From Lachnospiraceae bacterium (GTDB lineage Bacteria > Bacillota > Clostridia > Lachnospirales > Lachnospiraceae): a stretch of DNA of 39,939 bases. Every line of letters begins with the position of its first letter. Positions within the stretch are counted from its first letter, which is position 1. Made by a program: the position numbers and the translations under genes. The notes under the pieces are model-generated. The model was not told the DNA's origin and searched no databases. It saw only the letters and a list, made by a program, of their open reading frames with translations. Shown here piece by piece: positions 33,117 to 39,939 of this stretch. Location: positions 1-39,939 of the forward strand of contig JAFRXH010000079.1 of NCBI GenBank assembly GCA_017437785.1, given 5' to 3'.

Positions 33117-35315
33117 ATGAGTTTTAAATGGAAACTGATCGTAGCGATAGCCGCACTGGGGATAGGCCTTTGTGTTGCTTCGATACCCGACTGGATCTGT
33201 CTGAAAAAGGACCCCAAAGATATCACTGAACTTTGGGATGCGGATTATTCGGACATAAAAGTGGGTGATCATGTCTGTATGGACGTGACTCTGGTCTGGG
33301 ATCAGATAGGTTCACAGATATCACAGGAAAAAACTTTTGGTGTGACGACATCGGAGAAGGAGACGGGCAGATACTATCTGTTCCCCTTCTGTCAGGATAT
33401 TGAGGGCGGTCTTATCTACCCCACGCCTTATCTGATGGCCAGGATACCTACAAAATATAACAGCGTGCTGGATGCACAGATAAGCAAGACCCAGTCATGG
33501 TGGGAATCGGACGGTGATTTTGACAGTGTGCCCACCTCTTCGATACACCTTGACGGAAAGATCCAGAAGATACCCGGGGACGTACGCAAACAGCTGGTTG
33601 CATCGCTGGATTCGGGAGAGGTACTGGAAGACTATATGCTGCCGGTACTGTTTGTGCCTATCTTAGTACCCGAAGCAGTACAGCCTGCAGCGATAGCAGG
33701 TATATTGCTGGTAATGGTAAGTCTGGTGGCAGTATTTCTGATGCTCAGGGGTGCGGTGGGATCAAAGCCCACGCCTTTATACGGCGGCGCTCCTAAAACA
33801 CCCGATTACGGCGGAGCTGCTCCTTCGGGTACAGGTTTTGCAGGAAGCCAGGCTAATACTGCCGGCAATATGGGTTCTGCATTTGCGGGAAGCCAGGCGG
33901 GAACGACAGGTTCTGCATTTGCGGGAAGCCAGGCGGGAACGACAGGTTCTGCATTCGCGGGAGGCCAGGCAGGAACGACGGGGTCTGCATTCGCGGGGCC
34001 GCAGCAGGGAGTGCCGGGAAGCATGGGCTTTGCAGGCGGTCAGCCTGGTCCCGCAGGCACAGGTTTTGCAGGCGGTCAGGCAGCGCCCGGAGGTCCGAAT
34101 ACAGCTTCAGGCTCAGGCTTTGCAGGCGGTCAGGCAAATACGGGTTCTGCTTTCGCGCTCTCACAGCCGGGTATCAGCGGTTCCGGCGTTGCGGGAACGC
34201 AGCCGGGTGCGGTGTCATCAGCTTTTGTCGGAGCAGCTTCTGCATTTGCGGGAAGCCAGGCAGCACCGGGAAACCAGGCAACTCCGGGAAACCAGGCGGC
34301 TCCGATGGGTACAGGGTTTGCGGGGAGCCAGACGGCACAGCCCGCTGCACCTAAGGCTCAGCCCAATCCGTATTCGACAGCTACTTTGGAAACTACACAG
34401 ATCCCTTATATACCGGGCATTTCCGTAGGGCCTGCACCGGGAAGTGAGCCTCTTGGCCCTTCATCGTTATCCGGACCGGCACAGAATGGTCCGGCACCGG
34501 CAGCAGCTCCCGCACAGAGCGGACCTTCTGCAGTATCGGGTCCTTCATCAATTCTTGGGAGCGGACCTTCTGCAGTATCGGGCCCTTCATCAATACTTGG
34601 GAGCGCACCCCTTGGGCCTTCATCCTCACAGGGACCCAAACCTCTGGGACCTTCATCTGTATTGGATGGTTCACAGTCGGAGAATACATCGATACTTGGA
34701 AATACGCCGGCTCCTGCAGTTTCACCGCTGACATCATCTGTGCAGGAAAGCCCGGCTGCTGCACCTGCAGCCGATAATACTCAGGAAAAGAAAGATGCGC
34801 AGGGATATACCGAAGAAGAAGCAGCGCAGTTAAGAGCTATGGCATTTGCGACTTCGCAGCCGGCAGTACTGCCTCTGGGAGGCGGCGGAGAGAATGTTCA
34901 GGCATCTACACAGCCTGCGACACTGCCACTGGGAGTATCTCCCACAACAGTAAGCAACCACAATTTTGATATACCGGTGCCTCAGGCTGAAAGTGAAGAA
35001 AGCGCAGCACCGACGCAGCAGTCACCGATGGGAGCATCGCCCTTATACGGAGCAGGCTCTGCGCAGCAGTCGCCGATGGGAGCATCACCCTTATACGGAG
35101 CAGGCCCTGCGCAGCAGCCGCAGAGCGCAGCGCCCACGCAGCAGTCGCCGATTGGAGCATCACCTTTATATGGAACCGCCCCCGCAACAGCCGCACCCAA
35201 GCCGGCTCAGCCCGCAGAGGATGATAATGCACCTCTGTATGCGGATAATACGGAAATGAAGAATGTATTTAAGGGTGCATTTGCCAATTCCAACAATAAC
35301 AACAATTATAATTAA
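33117..35315 (+). CDS. Two-TM protein with long low-complexity cytoplasmic tail
   Basis: 732 residues; aaaggagag seven bases before ATG. TM1 (about 5-23), a folded extracytoplasmic domain (about 26-185, with DIKVGDHVCMDVTLVWDQIG and FGVTTSEKETGRYYLFPFC), TM2 (about 192-214), then about 515 residues of tail, predicted cytoplasmic and disordered. The tail has three styles: GSAFAGSQAGTT 12-mers, GPSSILGS/GPSAVSGP segments, and C-terminal SPMGASPLYGAG repeats, ending in an Asn-rich NSNNNNNYN. No cell-wall anchor is present. The stop is six bases before the response-regulator ATG, so the two are coupled. Function unknown; a signalling or scaffolding role is an inference from position. Confidence 0.8.
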   Translation: MSFKWKLIVAIAALGIGLCVASIPDWICLKKDPKDITELWDADYSDIKVGDHVCMDVTLVWDQIGSQISQEKTFGVTTSEKETGRYYLFPFCQDIEGGLIYPTPYLMARIPTKYNSVLDAQISKTQSWWESDGDFDSVPTSSIHLDGKIQKIPGDVRKQLVASLDSGEVLEDYMLPVLFVPILVPEAVQPAAIAGILLVMVSLVAVFLMLRGAVGSKPTPLYGGAPKTPDYGGAAPSGTGFAGSQANTAGNMGSAFAGSQAGTTGSAFAGSQAGTTGSAFAGGQAGTTGSAFAGPQQGVPGSMGFAGGQPGPAGTGFAGGQAAPGGPNTASGSGFAGGQANTGSAFALSQPGISGSGVAGTQPGAVSSAFVGAASAFAGSQAAPGNQATPGNQAAPMGTGFAGSQTAQPAAPKAQPNPYSTATLETTQIPYIPGISVGPAPGSEPLGPSSLSGPAQNGPAPAAAPAQSGPSAVSGPSSILGSGPSAVSGPSSILGSAPLGPSSSQGPKPLGPSSVLDGSQSENTSILGNTPAPAVSPLTSSVQESPAAAPAADNTQEKKDAQGYTEEEAAQLRAMAFATSQPAVLPLGGGGENVQASTQPATLPLGVSPTTVSNHNFDIPVPQAESEESAAPTQQSPMGASPLYGAGSAQQSPMGASPLYGAGPAQQPQSAAPTQQSPIGASPLYGTAPATAAPKPAQPAEDDNAPLYADNTEMKNVFKGAFANSNNNNNYN
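33873..33980 (+). repeat. Three 36-bp tandem repeats in coding sequence
   Basis: Units 33873-33908, 33909-33944 and 33945-33980 each encode GSAFAG[SG]QAGTT. Units 1 and 2 are identical; unit 3 differs at a few positions and a partial fourth follows. In frame, so slippage would change tail length without a frameshift. Confidence 0.9.
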
Positions 35316-35321
35316 GAAAAA

Positions 35322-35987
35322 ATGATACTGGTTATAGAAGACGATCAGATGATAAACAAGCTCCTGTGCAAGGTATTGTCCGACAGCGGATACGAAACCG
35401 ACAGCGCAGCAGACGGAAATGAAGGCTTATCAAAGGCTTTAGCCAATGAATACGAGCTGATACTTTTAGATCTGATGCTGCCGGGCAGGACCGGCGAGGA
35501 GCTTTTGGAAGAACTGAGAAAAACAAAAAATACGCCGTCCATAGTCCTCTCCGCCAAGAATGAAGTGGTAAACAGGATAGAGCTGCTGCGCCTGGGGGCT
35601 GATGATTATATCAGCAAGCCCTTTGATGTGGACGAGGTGATATTGCGGATAGAGGCTGTCTTAAGAAGGAGCGGCGGCACAAAAGCCCGGAGTGGATTGC
35701 AGTATAAAGATATGAAACTTGATAAGGAATCCGCAAGAGTCTTTATCGCTGAACAGGAGCTTAGCTGTACCCAGATGGAATACAGCATACTGGAGACAAT
35801 GCTGGCTAATCCCAATAAGGTTTTTTCAAAGCGCAATCTCTTTGAGAGCATAACCGGTGAAGAATACTTAAGCGAAGATAATACCATGAACGTGCATATG
35901 AGTAATCTTCGCAAAAAGATAGCAAAGATAACGGATGAACCGTATATCGATACAGTATACGGAATGGGGTACCGCCTTTCAAAGTAA
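35322..35987 (+). CDS. OmpR-family response regulator
   Basis: 221 residues. Receiver domain with acidic pair Asp7-Asp8, phospho-acceptor Asp50 (LILLDLMLPG), SIVLSAKN and DDYISKPF; winged-helix domain at about 125-221 (QMEYSILETMLANPNKVFS, NTMNVHMSNLRKKI, YGMGYRLSK). The ATG has almost no ribosome binding site and lies six bases after the preceding stop, implying translation coupled to the low-complexity protein. Its partner kinase is probably the one at 37722, after an ABC transporter. A terminator overlaps the stop codon. Confidence 0.93.
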   Translation: MILVIEDDQMINKLLCKVLSDSGYETDSAADGNEGLSKALANEYELILLDLMLPGRTGEELLEELRKTKNTPSIVLSAKNEVVNRIELLRLGADDYISKPFDVDEVILRIEAVLRRSGGTKARSGLQYKDMKLDKESARVFIAEQELSCTQMEYSILETMLANPNKVFSKRNLFESITGEEYLSEDNTMNVHMSNLRKKIAKITDEPYIDTVYGMGYRLSK

Positions 35988-35998
35988 AGGCGGTTTTT
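35971..35998 (+). terminator. Intrinsic terminator overlapping the regulator stop codon
   Basis: Perfect 9-bp stem accgccttt (35971-35979) / aaaggcggt (35986-35994), 6-base loop, then ttttt. The TAA stop (35985-35987) lies in the loop and right arm. Confidence 0.88.
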
Positions 35999-36000
35999 CA

Positions 36001-36056
36001 TCTTTAGTTTTTCTTTAGGATCTGTGAATATCTTTTTTAAGCTCTTTTTTTATACT
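36001..36056 (+). promoter_or_regulatory. Promoter region with TCT-type direct repeats before the ABC operon
   Basis: Direct repeat tctttag at 36001-36007 and 36012-36018, giving TCT-N8-TCT, with further TCTs at 36021, 36031 and 36043. A TATACT -10 candidate lies at 36051-36056, without a consensus -35, as expected of an activator-dependent promoter. TCT-N8-TCT is the pattern known for NisR-type regulators. T-rich sequence makes chance matches likely. Confidence 0.4.
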
Positions 36057-36085
36057 CACATCATCAAACGAAAGGAGTCACATAA

Positions 36086-37009
36086 ATGAGTGATGTAATA
36101 CTTGAAACAAGAAACCTCACAAAGAAGTACGGACGTTTTCGTGCCCTTGATAATGTGAGTGTCAGCTTAAAGAAGAATCATATATACGGCTTTATCGGTG
36201 AGAACGGCGCCGGCAAGAGTACCTTCATGAAGATCATCAGCGGACTGGTATTTCCCACTTCCGGAGATTATTCGCTGATGGGCGCAGACGATCCGAAAGA
36301 GATCGATAAGAAGCGAAAACAGGTGGGGACCATGATAGAAGAGCCGGCCCTGTATCCCAAATTCACGGTACATAAGAATGTGGAACTGCAGAGACTGATA
36401 GTCGGGAATCCGGATGCATCCTATACAGACAAGGTGCTGGAGCTGGTGGGACTCAGTGAGGTAAAGGATAAGAAGGCAAAGGACCTGTCCATGGGAATGA
36501 AGCAGCGTCTGGGTATCGCAATAGCGATGATAGGCAATCCCCAGCTTCTGATCCTGGATGAGCCGATAAACGGACTGGATCCTATAAATATCGTGGCTCT
36601 CAGGAACATGCTTAAGAAGATCAATGAAGAGAAGGAATGTACGGTCTTTGTTTCGAGCCACATCTTAAGTGAGCTCTACCTGCTGGCAACGGATTTTATC
36701 TTTATCCATAAGGGAAGGATAATAGAAACGAATACACATGAAGAGCTTGAAGAAAAATGCAGCCAGTACATCCTGGTCAGGGACAGCAACATCCCCGAGA
36801 CGGTAACGATACTGGAAAAGCATTTCCCGGATACGCAGTATAAGGTGATCGCCGATGATACCGTAAAGGTTTACGGCAGGGCGGATATGAAGGCAGAGCT
36901 TTCAAAACATCTTATGGAAGCAGGGATAGTGATAACGGAGCTTTCGGAAAAAGTACAGTCGCTTGAAGAATACTTTATGGCCCTTACAGGAGGTGAGACA
37001 AATGTATAA
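36086..37009 (+). CDS. ABC transporter ATP-binding protein (BcrA/lantibiotic-immunity-like)
   Basis: 307 residues; aaaggag eight bases before ATG. Walker A GENGAGKST (38-46), signature LSMGMKQRL, Walker B LLILDEP, and H-loop SSHILSEL. After the roughly 215-residue ATPase core comes an 80-90 residue C-terminal extension, as in the BcrA/CcmA-like drug and bacteriocin-resistance group. The stop overlaps the permease start. With a small permease and a two-component system around it, a role in export of or resistance to cell-envelope peptides is likely, but this is inference. Confidence 0.93.
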   Translation: MSDVILETRNLTKKYGRFRALDNVSVSLKKNHIYGFIGENGAGKSTFMKIISGLVFPTSGDYSLMGADDPKEIDKKRKQVGTMIEEPALYPKFTVHKNVELQRLIVGNPDASYTDKVLELVGLSEVKDKKAKDLSMGMKQRLGIAIAMIGNPQLLILDEPINGLDPINIVALRNMLKKINEEKECTVFVSSHILSELYLLATDFIFIHKGRIIETNTHEELEEKCSQYILVRDSNIPETVTILEKHFPDTQYKVIADDTVKVYGRADMKAELSKHLMEAGIVITELSEKVQSLEEYFMALTGGETNV

Positions 37010-37718
37010 TCAGTTGAGAGTAGAAAGATATAAGATGTGGAGATTTACTCCTTTATACGGATGCATGTTGTTCTATCTGTTTTCGGTATTGTACGTTATC
37101 CTTGGAAGAGGGATGAATCCTCAGGCCATTGCGGAATTCCACACGATGTATGACGGATTTAAGGAAGGTGTTCAGGACTGCAGTTTTGCTTTTCTCTGGG
37201 GAATGCTCATCGCCTGGTATGTGGGAAGCGATTTTGCAAACAGAACGGTACACAGATCGATAGTTACCGGAAGCAGGCGTTCCGACATCGTTATATCAAG
37301 ACTGATCGCGACCAGCGTGTTAACGATAGTATTTCATCTTGTGACTGTCATAGGTGATGTGATCATGTACGGAACGCAGTTCGGCTTCTCTTTTGAGGGC
37401 TTTAATGCAAGAGATATACTCTGGTTCTTAACGGTTTGCCTGCAGATGATAGCTTTCAATGCGTTCTTCATCCTGATAACCTATATCTGCGGAAACGTAT
37501 ATGCTGCATTTGTAGCATCGGTACTCATTGCGACCATAGGCGGAAATATCTTAAGGAATTTCTTGGGCGGAAATTACATTTACGAACACTCCTTCTTCTG
37601 CTTTGCAAAGAGCAGCAGTAATGCGGATTTGATACCCTGCGCGATATGTGCGATAATAGCTACCGTGATACTGGTAACGATAACCCTGTTTATCTTCAGA
37701 AAAAAGGATGTAAATTAA
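37002..37718 (+). CDS. ABC-2-type permease partner
   Basis: 238 residues from the ATG at 37002, which has aggaggtg seven bases upstream inside the ATPase gene; an earlier frame start lacks such a site. Six hydrophobic segments: about 19-39, 60-80, 105-128, 145-168, 173-190 and 211-232. The N-terminal VERYKMWRFTPLYG and the YVGSDFANRTVHRSIVTGSRR loop are typical of ABC-2/lantibiotic-immunity permeases. Should form the membrane channel for the ATPase encoded upstream. Confidence 0.9.
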   Translation: MYNQLRVERYKMWRFTPLYGCMLFYLFSVLYVILGRGMNPQAIAEFHTMYDGFKEGVQDCSFAFLWGMLIAWYVGSDFANRTVHRSIVTGSRRSDIVISRLIATSVLTIVFHLVTVIGDVIMYGTQFGFSFEGFNARDILWFLTVCLQMIAFNAFFILITYICGNVYAAFVASVLIATIGGNILRNFLGGNYIYEHSFFCFAKSSSNADLIPCAICAIIATVILVTITLFIFRKKDVN

Positions 37719-37721
37719 GCT

Positions 37722-38606
37722 TTGATATACGCAGTGATAATAATCCTGATAGTCCTGGTACTGGTCCTGTCGCTTAAACTGGCAGTGATCAGGAAGCAGA
37801 TGCGCCGGATCGCGGAAGAGATGCATTCTAACGAAGACGGCCGAGATATGAATGTCGACTTTGTGGATGCGGATCTTGAGAAACTGATCTGTGAAGTTAA
37901 CAGGCTGTACGAATATGTGATGAGTATCAGGGCCGAAGGCAGGGAAAACGAGAAAAAGATCAAAGATTCCATATCGATGATCTCACATGATATGAGGACT
38001 CCCCTGACTTCCGTGATAGGTTATCTTCAGCTGGCGGAGAAAGCAGCGGACCCCGAAGAGGTGGGCGCCAATCTCCGCATAGCTTTGGAGAGGGCCAGAT
38101 ACCTTAACAGGCTGGTGAACGATCTGTTTGAACTGTCGCTGATAGAATCCGGACAGATGGATATCAGCGCCGAGCGCTTAAATATCTGTGAGATCATCTG
38201 TGAAGAGATACTGGCGGAGAGCCCGGAGATAGATAAAAAGGGCATGGAACCATCATTTGAGCAGGCAGATGAGAACATCTATGTTACCGCCGATAAAAAG
38301 AAGCTTTCAAGGATAGTGCAGAACCTGATATCCAATGCGGTGAGGTATTCTCAGAAGACACTGGAATTTAAGATAGAGACTGCCGCTTCGGATATGGTAA
38401 AGATAAGGATAATCACCGATTCCGACAAGGCGGTTGATACAGAAAAGATATTCGACCGCTTCGTAAAGGGGGACAGCTCCCGCACCAATGACGGGGCCGG
38501 ACTTGGACTTTACATCTGCAAGAGCTTCGCCGCGGTAATGGGCGGCGACATAAGCGCGCAGCAGGATGAAGAGCGCTTTATCATAACGCTCAGCCTGCCG
38601 GGATAA
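37722..38606 (+). CDS. Histidine kinase with minimal sensor
   Basis: 294 residues. Start is probably the TTG at 37722, three bases after the permease stop; a GTG at 37734 is possible, and no ATG lies before the membrane segment. One TM (about 2-22), no extracytoplasmic domain, then HisKA with SMISHDMRTPLTSVIGYLQL (His89), N box QNLISNAVRYS and G2 box GAGLGLYIC. The G1 box is degenerate (TDSDKAVDTEKIF in place of DxGxGI). With so little sensor it probably reads its signal through the neighbouring transporter, as in Bce-like modules. Its likely regulator is the 35322 gene. Confidence 0.9.
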   Translation: MIYAVIIILIVLVLVLSLKLAVIRKQMRRIAEEMHSNEDGRDMNVDFVDADLEKLICEVNRLYEYVMSIRAEGRENEKKIKDSISMISHDMRTPLTSVIGYLQLAEKAADPEEVGANLRIALERARYLNRLVNDLFELSLIESGQMDISAERLNICEIICEEILAESPEIDKKGMEPSFEQADENIYVTADKKKLSRIVQNLISNAVRYSQKTLEFKIETAASDMVKIRIITDSDKAVDTEKIFDRFVKGDSSRTNDGAGLGLYICKSFAAVMGGDISAQQDEERFIITLSLPG

Positions 38607-38629
38607 AAACCATGGTTTTCCCTGTAAAT

Positions 38630-38658
38630 TTGCGGTTTGACATGACTTATGCTATAAT
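38630..38658 (+). promoter_or_regulatory. Promoter of the flavodiiron protein gene
   Basis: TTGCGG (38630-38635), 17-bp spacer, TATAAT (38653-38658) with an extended TGC before it (TGnTATAAT). About 33 bases before the ATG. A perfect TTGACA at 38637 is only 10 bp from the -10 and is not the -35. Confidence 0.7.
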
Positions 38659-38691
38659 GCCTTCTCGAGTTTATTTCGGGGAGGTGTTTTT

Positions 38692-39864
38692 ATGTACGAG
38701 GCAAATATTACCGAAGATATCATAAATATAGGCGTAGATGATAAGAATATCAAAGTATTTGAGAACCAATATGAACTGCCCGATGGTATGGCATACAACT
38801 CATATCTGATCCTTGATGAGAAGGTATGTGTCATGGACAGCGTGGATGCGGATGTGACCGATGAATGGCTGTCGAATCTGAATAAATACCTGGGCGGCAG
38901 AGATATAGATTATATAGTAGTACAGCATATGGAGCCGGATCATTCCGGATCGCTTTTGGCGTTTCTGGATAAGTATCCGAATGCAAGGATAAAGACATCC
39001 ATGGCGGCCTCCAATATGATGAAGCAGTTTTTTGCTGCAGATCTGAGCAGCCGCACGGATATCATAAAAGAAGGTGACAGCCTTGAACTGGGCAAACACA
39101 CGCTCAGCTTTATTGCTGCGCCCATGGTGCACTGGCCCGAAGTGATGATGACTTATGACGCATCATCAAAGATACTCTTTTCCGCAGACGGATTCGGTAA
39201 ATTCGGATACAAGGGCGCCGAGGCAGACGACTGGGCATGCGAAGCGAGAAGATATTACTTTAATATAGTAGGAAAATACGGAGCGCAGGTGCAGGCGGTA
39301 CTTAAAAAGCTTGCAGGTAAGGAGATAGAACACATCTGTCCTCTTCACGGACCGGTGCTTCCGGAAAACGAGCCCTTAAGCTTCTATATAGATAAGTACA
39401 AGACCTGGTCGGCATATGAGCCCGAGGATGAAGGCGTGGCGATAATTTATGCCGGGATCCATGATACGGGCACTAAGCCTGCGGCGCTTAAACTTCAGGA
39501 AATACTGGAAGCTAAAGGCGTTAAGTGCGGCGTGACCAACTTAACCGAGGACGATCTGCATGAAGGCGTGGAAGATGCCTTCCGCTACAGTAAGATGGTA
39601 CTGTGCGCATCTTCCTATGATGCCGATGTATTCCCGCCCATGCGCGCATTCCTCAATGTCCTTAGCATAAAGGCATATCAGAAGCGAAAAGTGGCACTGG
39701 TGGAGAACGGCAGCTGGGCACCCACCGCCGGCCGCGTGATGAAGCAGTATATCGAGGGCTTTAAGGATGTGGAACTTGTGGAGCCCATGGTGACAATTAA
39801 GTCCACGCTTAAGGAAGAAAATATAGAGCAGCTTAAGGCACTGGCAGAGGAATTGATAAAATAA
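38692..39864 (+). CDS. FprA-type flavodiiron protein (A-type flavoprotein)
   Basis: 390 residues, the usual length for the two-domain class; ggggaggtg seven bases before ATG. The N-terminal metallo-beta-lactamase-like domain has the diiron ligands: HMEPDH (His79, Glu81, Asp83, with His84), the MVHWPE histidine, the Asp of FSADGFGKFG, and the CPLHGPV histidine. The C-terminal flavodoxin domain (about 255-390) begins VAIIYAGIHDTG, which binds FMN. These cytoplasmic enzymes reduce O2 to water or NO to N2O in anaerobes, usually with rubredoxin as donor. The gene has its own promoter and no evident partner in the window. Confidence 0.95.
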   Translation: MYEANITEDIINIGVDDKNIKVFENQYELPDGMAYNSYLILDEKVCVMDSVDADVTDEWLSNLNKYLGGRDIDYIVVQHMEPDHSGSLLAFLDKYPNARIKTSMAASNMMKQFFAADLSSRTDIIKEGDSLELGKHTLSFIAAPMVHWPEVMMTYDASSKILFSADGFGKFGYKGAEADDWACEARRYYFNIVGKYGAQVQAVLKKLAGKEIEHICPLHGPVLPENEPLSFYIDKYKTWSAYEPEDEGVAIIYAGIHDTGTKPAALKLQEILEAKGVKCGVTNLTEDDLHEGVEDAFRYSKMVLCASSYDADVFPPMRAFLNVLSIKAYQKRKVALVENGSWAPTAGRVMKQYIEGFKDVELVEPMVTIKSTLKEENIEQLKALAEELIK

Positions 39865-39883
39865 TAGAATCCTTCGGTGAGCA

Positions 39884-39918
39884 TGTCATTCTGAGGAGCG
39901 CAGCGACGAAGAATCTTT
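39884..39918. repeat. Dispersed intergenic repeat (tgtcattctgagg... type)
   Basis: The segment begins tgtcattctgaggagcgcag and ends cgacgaagaatctt. Sequences of this type recur between genes in many unrelated bacteria (general knowledge). The agaatccttcg at 39866-39876 is a partial inverse of its right end, so the region may fold as a hairpin. It is cut off near the window edge. Confidence 0.6.
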
Positions 39919-39939
39919 TGAATATTTAGATAAAGGAAA

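Noticed and set aside
33873-33980. 36-bp repeats resembling a CRISPR array
   Set aside because: The units are directly adjacent without spacers, are in frame in a coding gene, and no cas genes are present.
33751-34428. Long alternative-frame and antisense frames in the low-complexity gene
   Set aside because: They arise from the periodic, GC-rich repeats; the frame from 33117 has the promoter, ribosome binding site and membrane segments.
38637-38658. Perfect TTGACA as -35 for the flavodiiron gene
   Set aside because: It is only 10 bp from the TATAAT; TTGCGG at 17 bp plus an extended -10 fits better.

Overview
The window looks like chromosome of an anaerobic, low-to-mid GC Gram-positive bacterium of the Clostridia, most likely a Lachnospiraceae member. 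This is an inference from gene content: an FprA-type diiron flavoprotein, TldD/TldE, a biotin-controlled BioY, a DUF1703-type AAA ATPase, GLUG-repeat surface protein, MCPs, strong AAGGAGG ribosome binding sites and sigma-A promoters. I see no phage, IS transposase, CRISPR array, rRNA or tRNA. Coding density is about 93 percent and no gap is longer than 300 bp.

Left part (1-8260). A truncated AAA-ATPase/PD-(D/E)XK protein is followed by a HAD hydrolase. Next comes a single gene for a degenerate CbiE/CbiT-like protein and two small membrane proteins. On the minus strand are tldD-tldE and a bioY-DUF1284 operon with a BirA-type operator on its -35 box. Between these two operons lies a 200-bp block of consecutive inverted repeats.

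Middle (8260-24080). A short gap (8281-8367) carries debris of two gene ends, both related to genes elsewhere in the window. It is followed by a transmembrane chemoreceptor and an unknown membrane protein. An ECF sigma/anti-sigma pair (minus) is divergent from a TIR-TM-beta-propeller protein that overlaps a SulP-STAS transporter. An MMPL exporter gene then overlaps the gene of a 1184-residue secreted GLUG/coiled-coil protein anchored at its C-terminus.

Right part (24080-39939). A long minus-strand run reads: NitT/TauT-type lipoprotein, a fused permease-ATPase, mutS2, an OmpR-type regulator, its histidine kinase, and a soluble chemoreceptor fused to a sugar-binding (periplasmic-binding-protein) domain. 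Divergently, a two-TM protein with a very long low-complexity cytoplasmic tail is coupled to a second OmpR-type regulator. After a terminator come an ABC ATPase, a permease and a sensor-poor kinase, probably a cell-envelope-stress or peptide-resistance module. The window ends with an FprA-type flavodiiron protein and a dispersed intergenic repeat.

The best candidates for something new are the soluble MCP/sugar-binding fusion, the cobalamin-methylase relative that has lost its SAM motif, the TIR/propeller-SulP pair, the MMPL-GLUG pair and the structured block 6943-7138. All functions were read from sequence motifs by eye; no database search was run.
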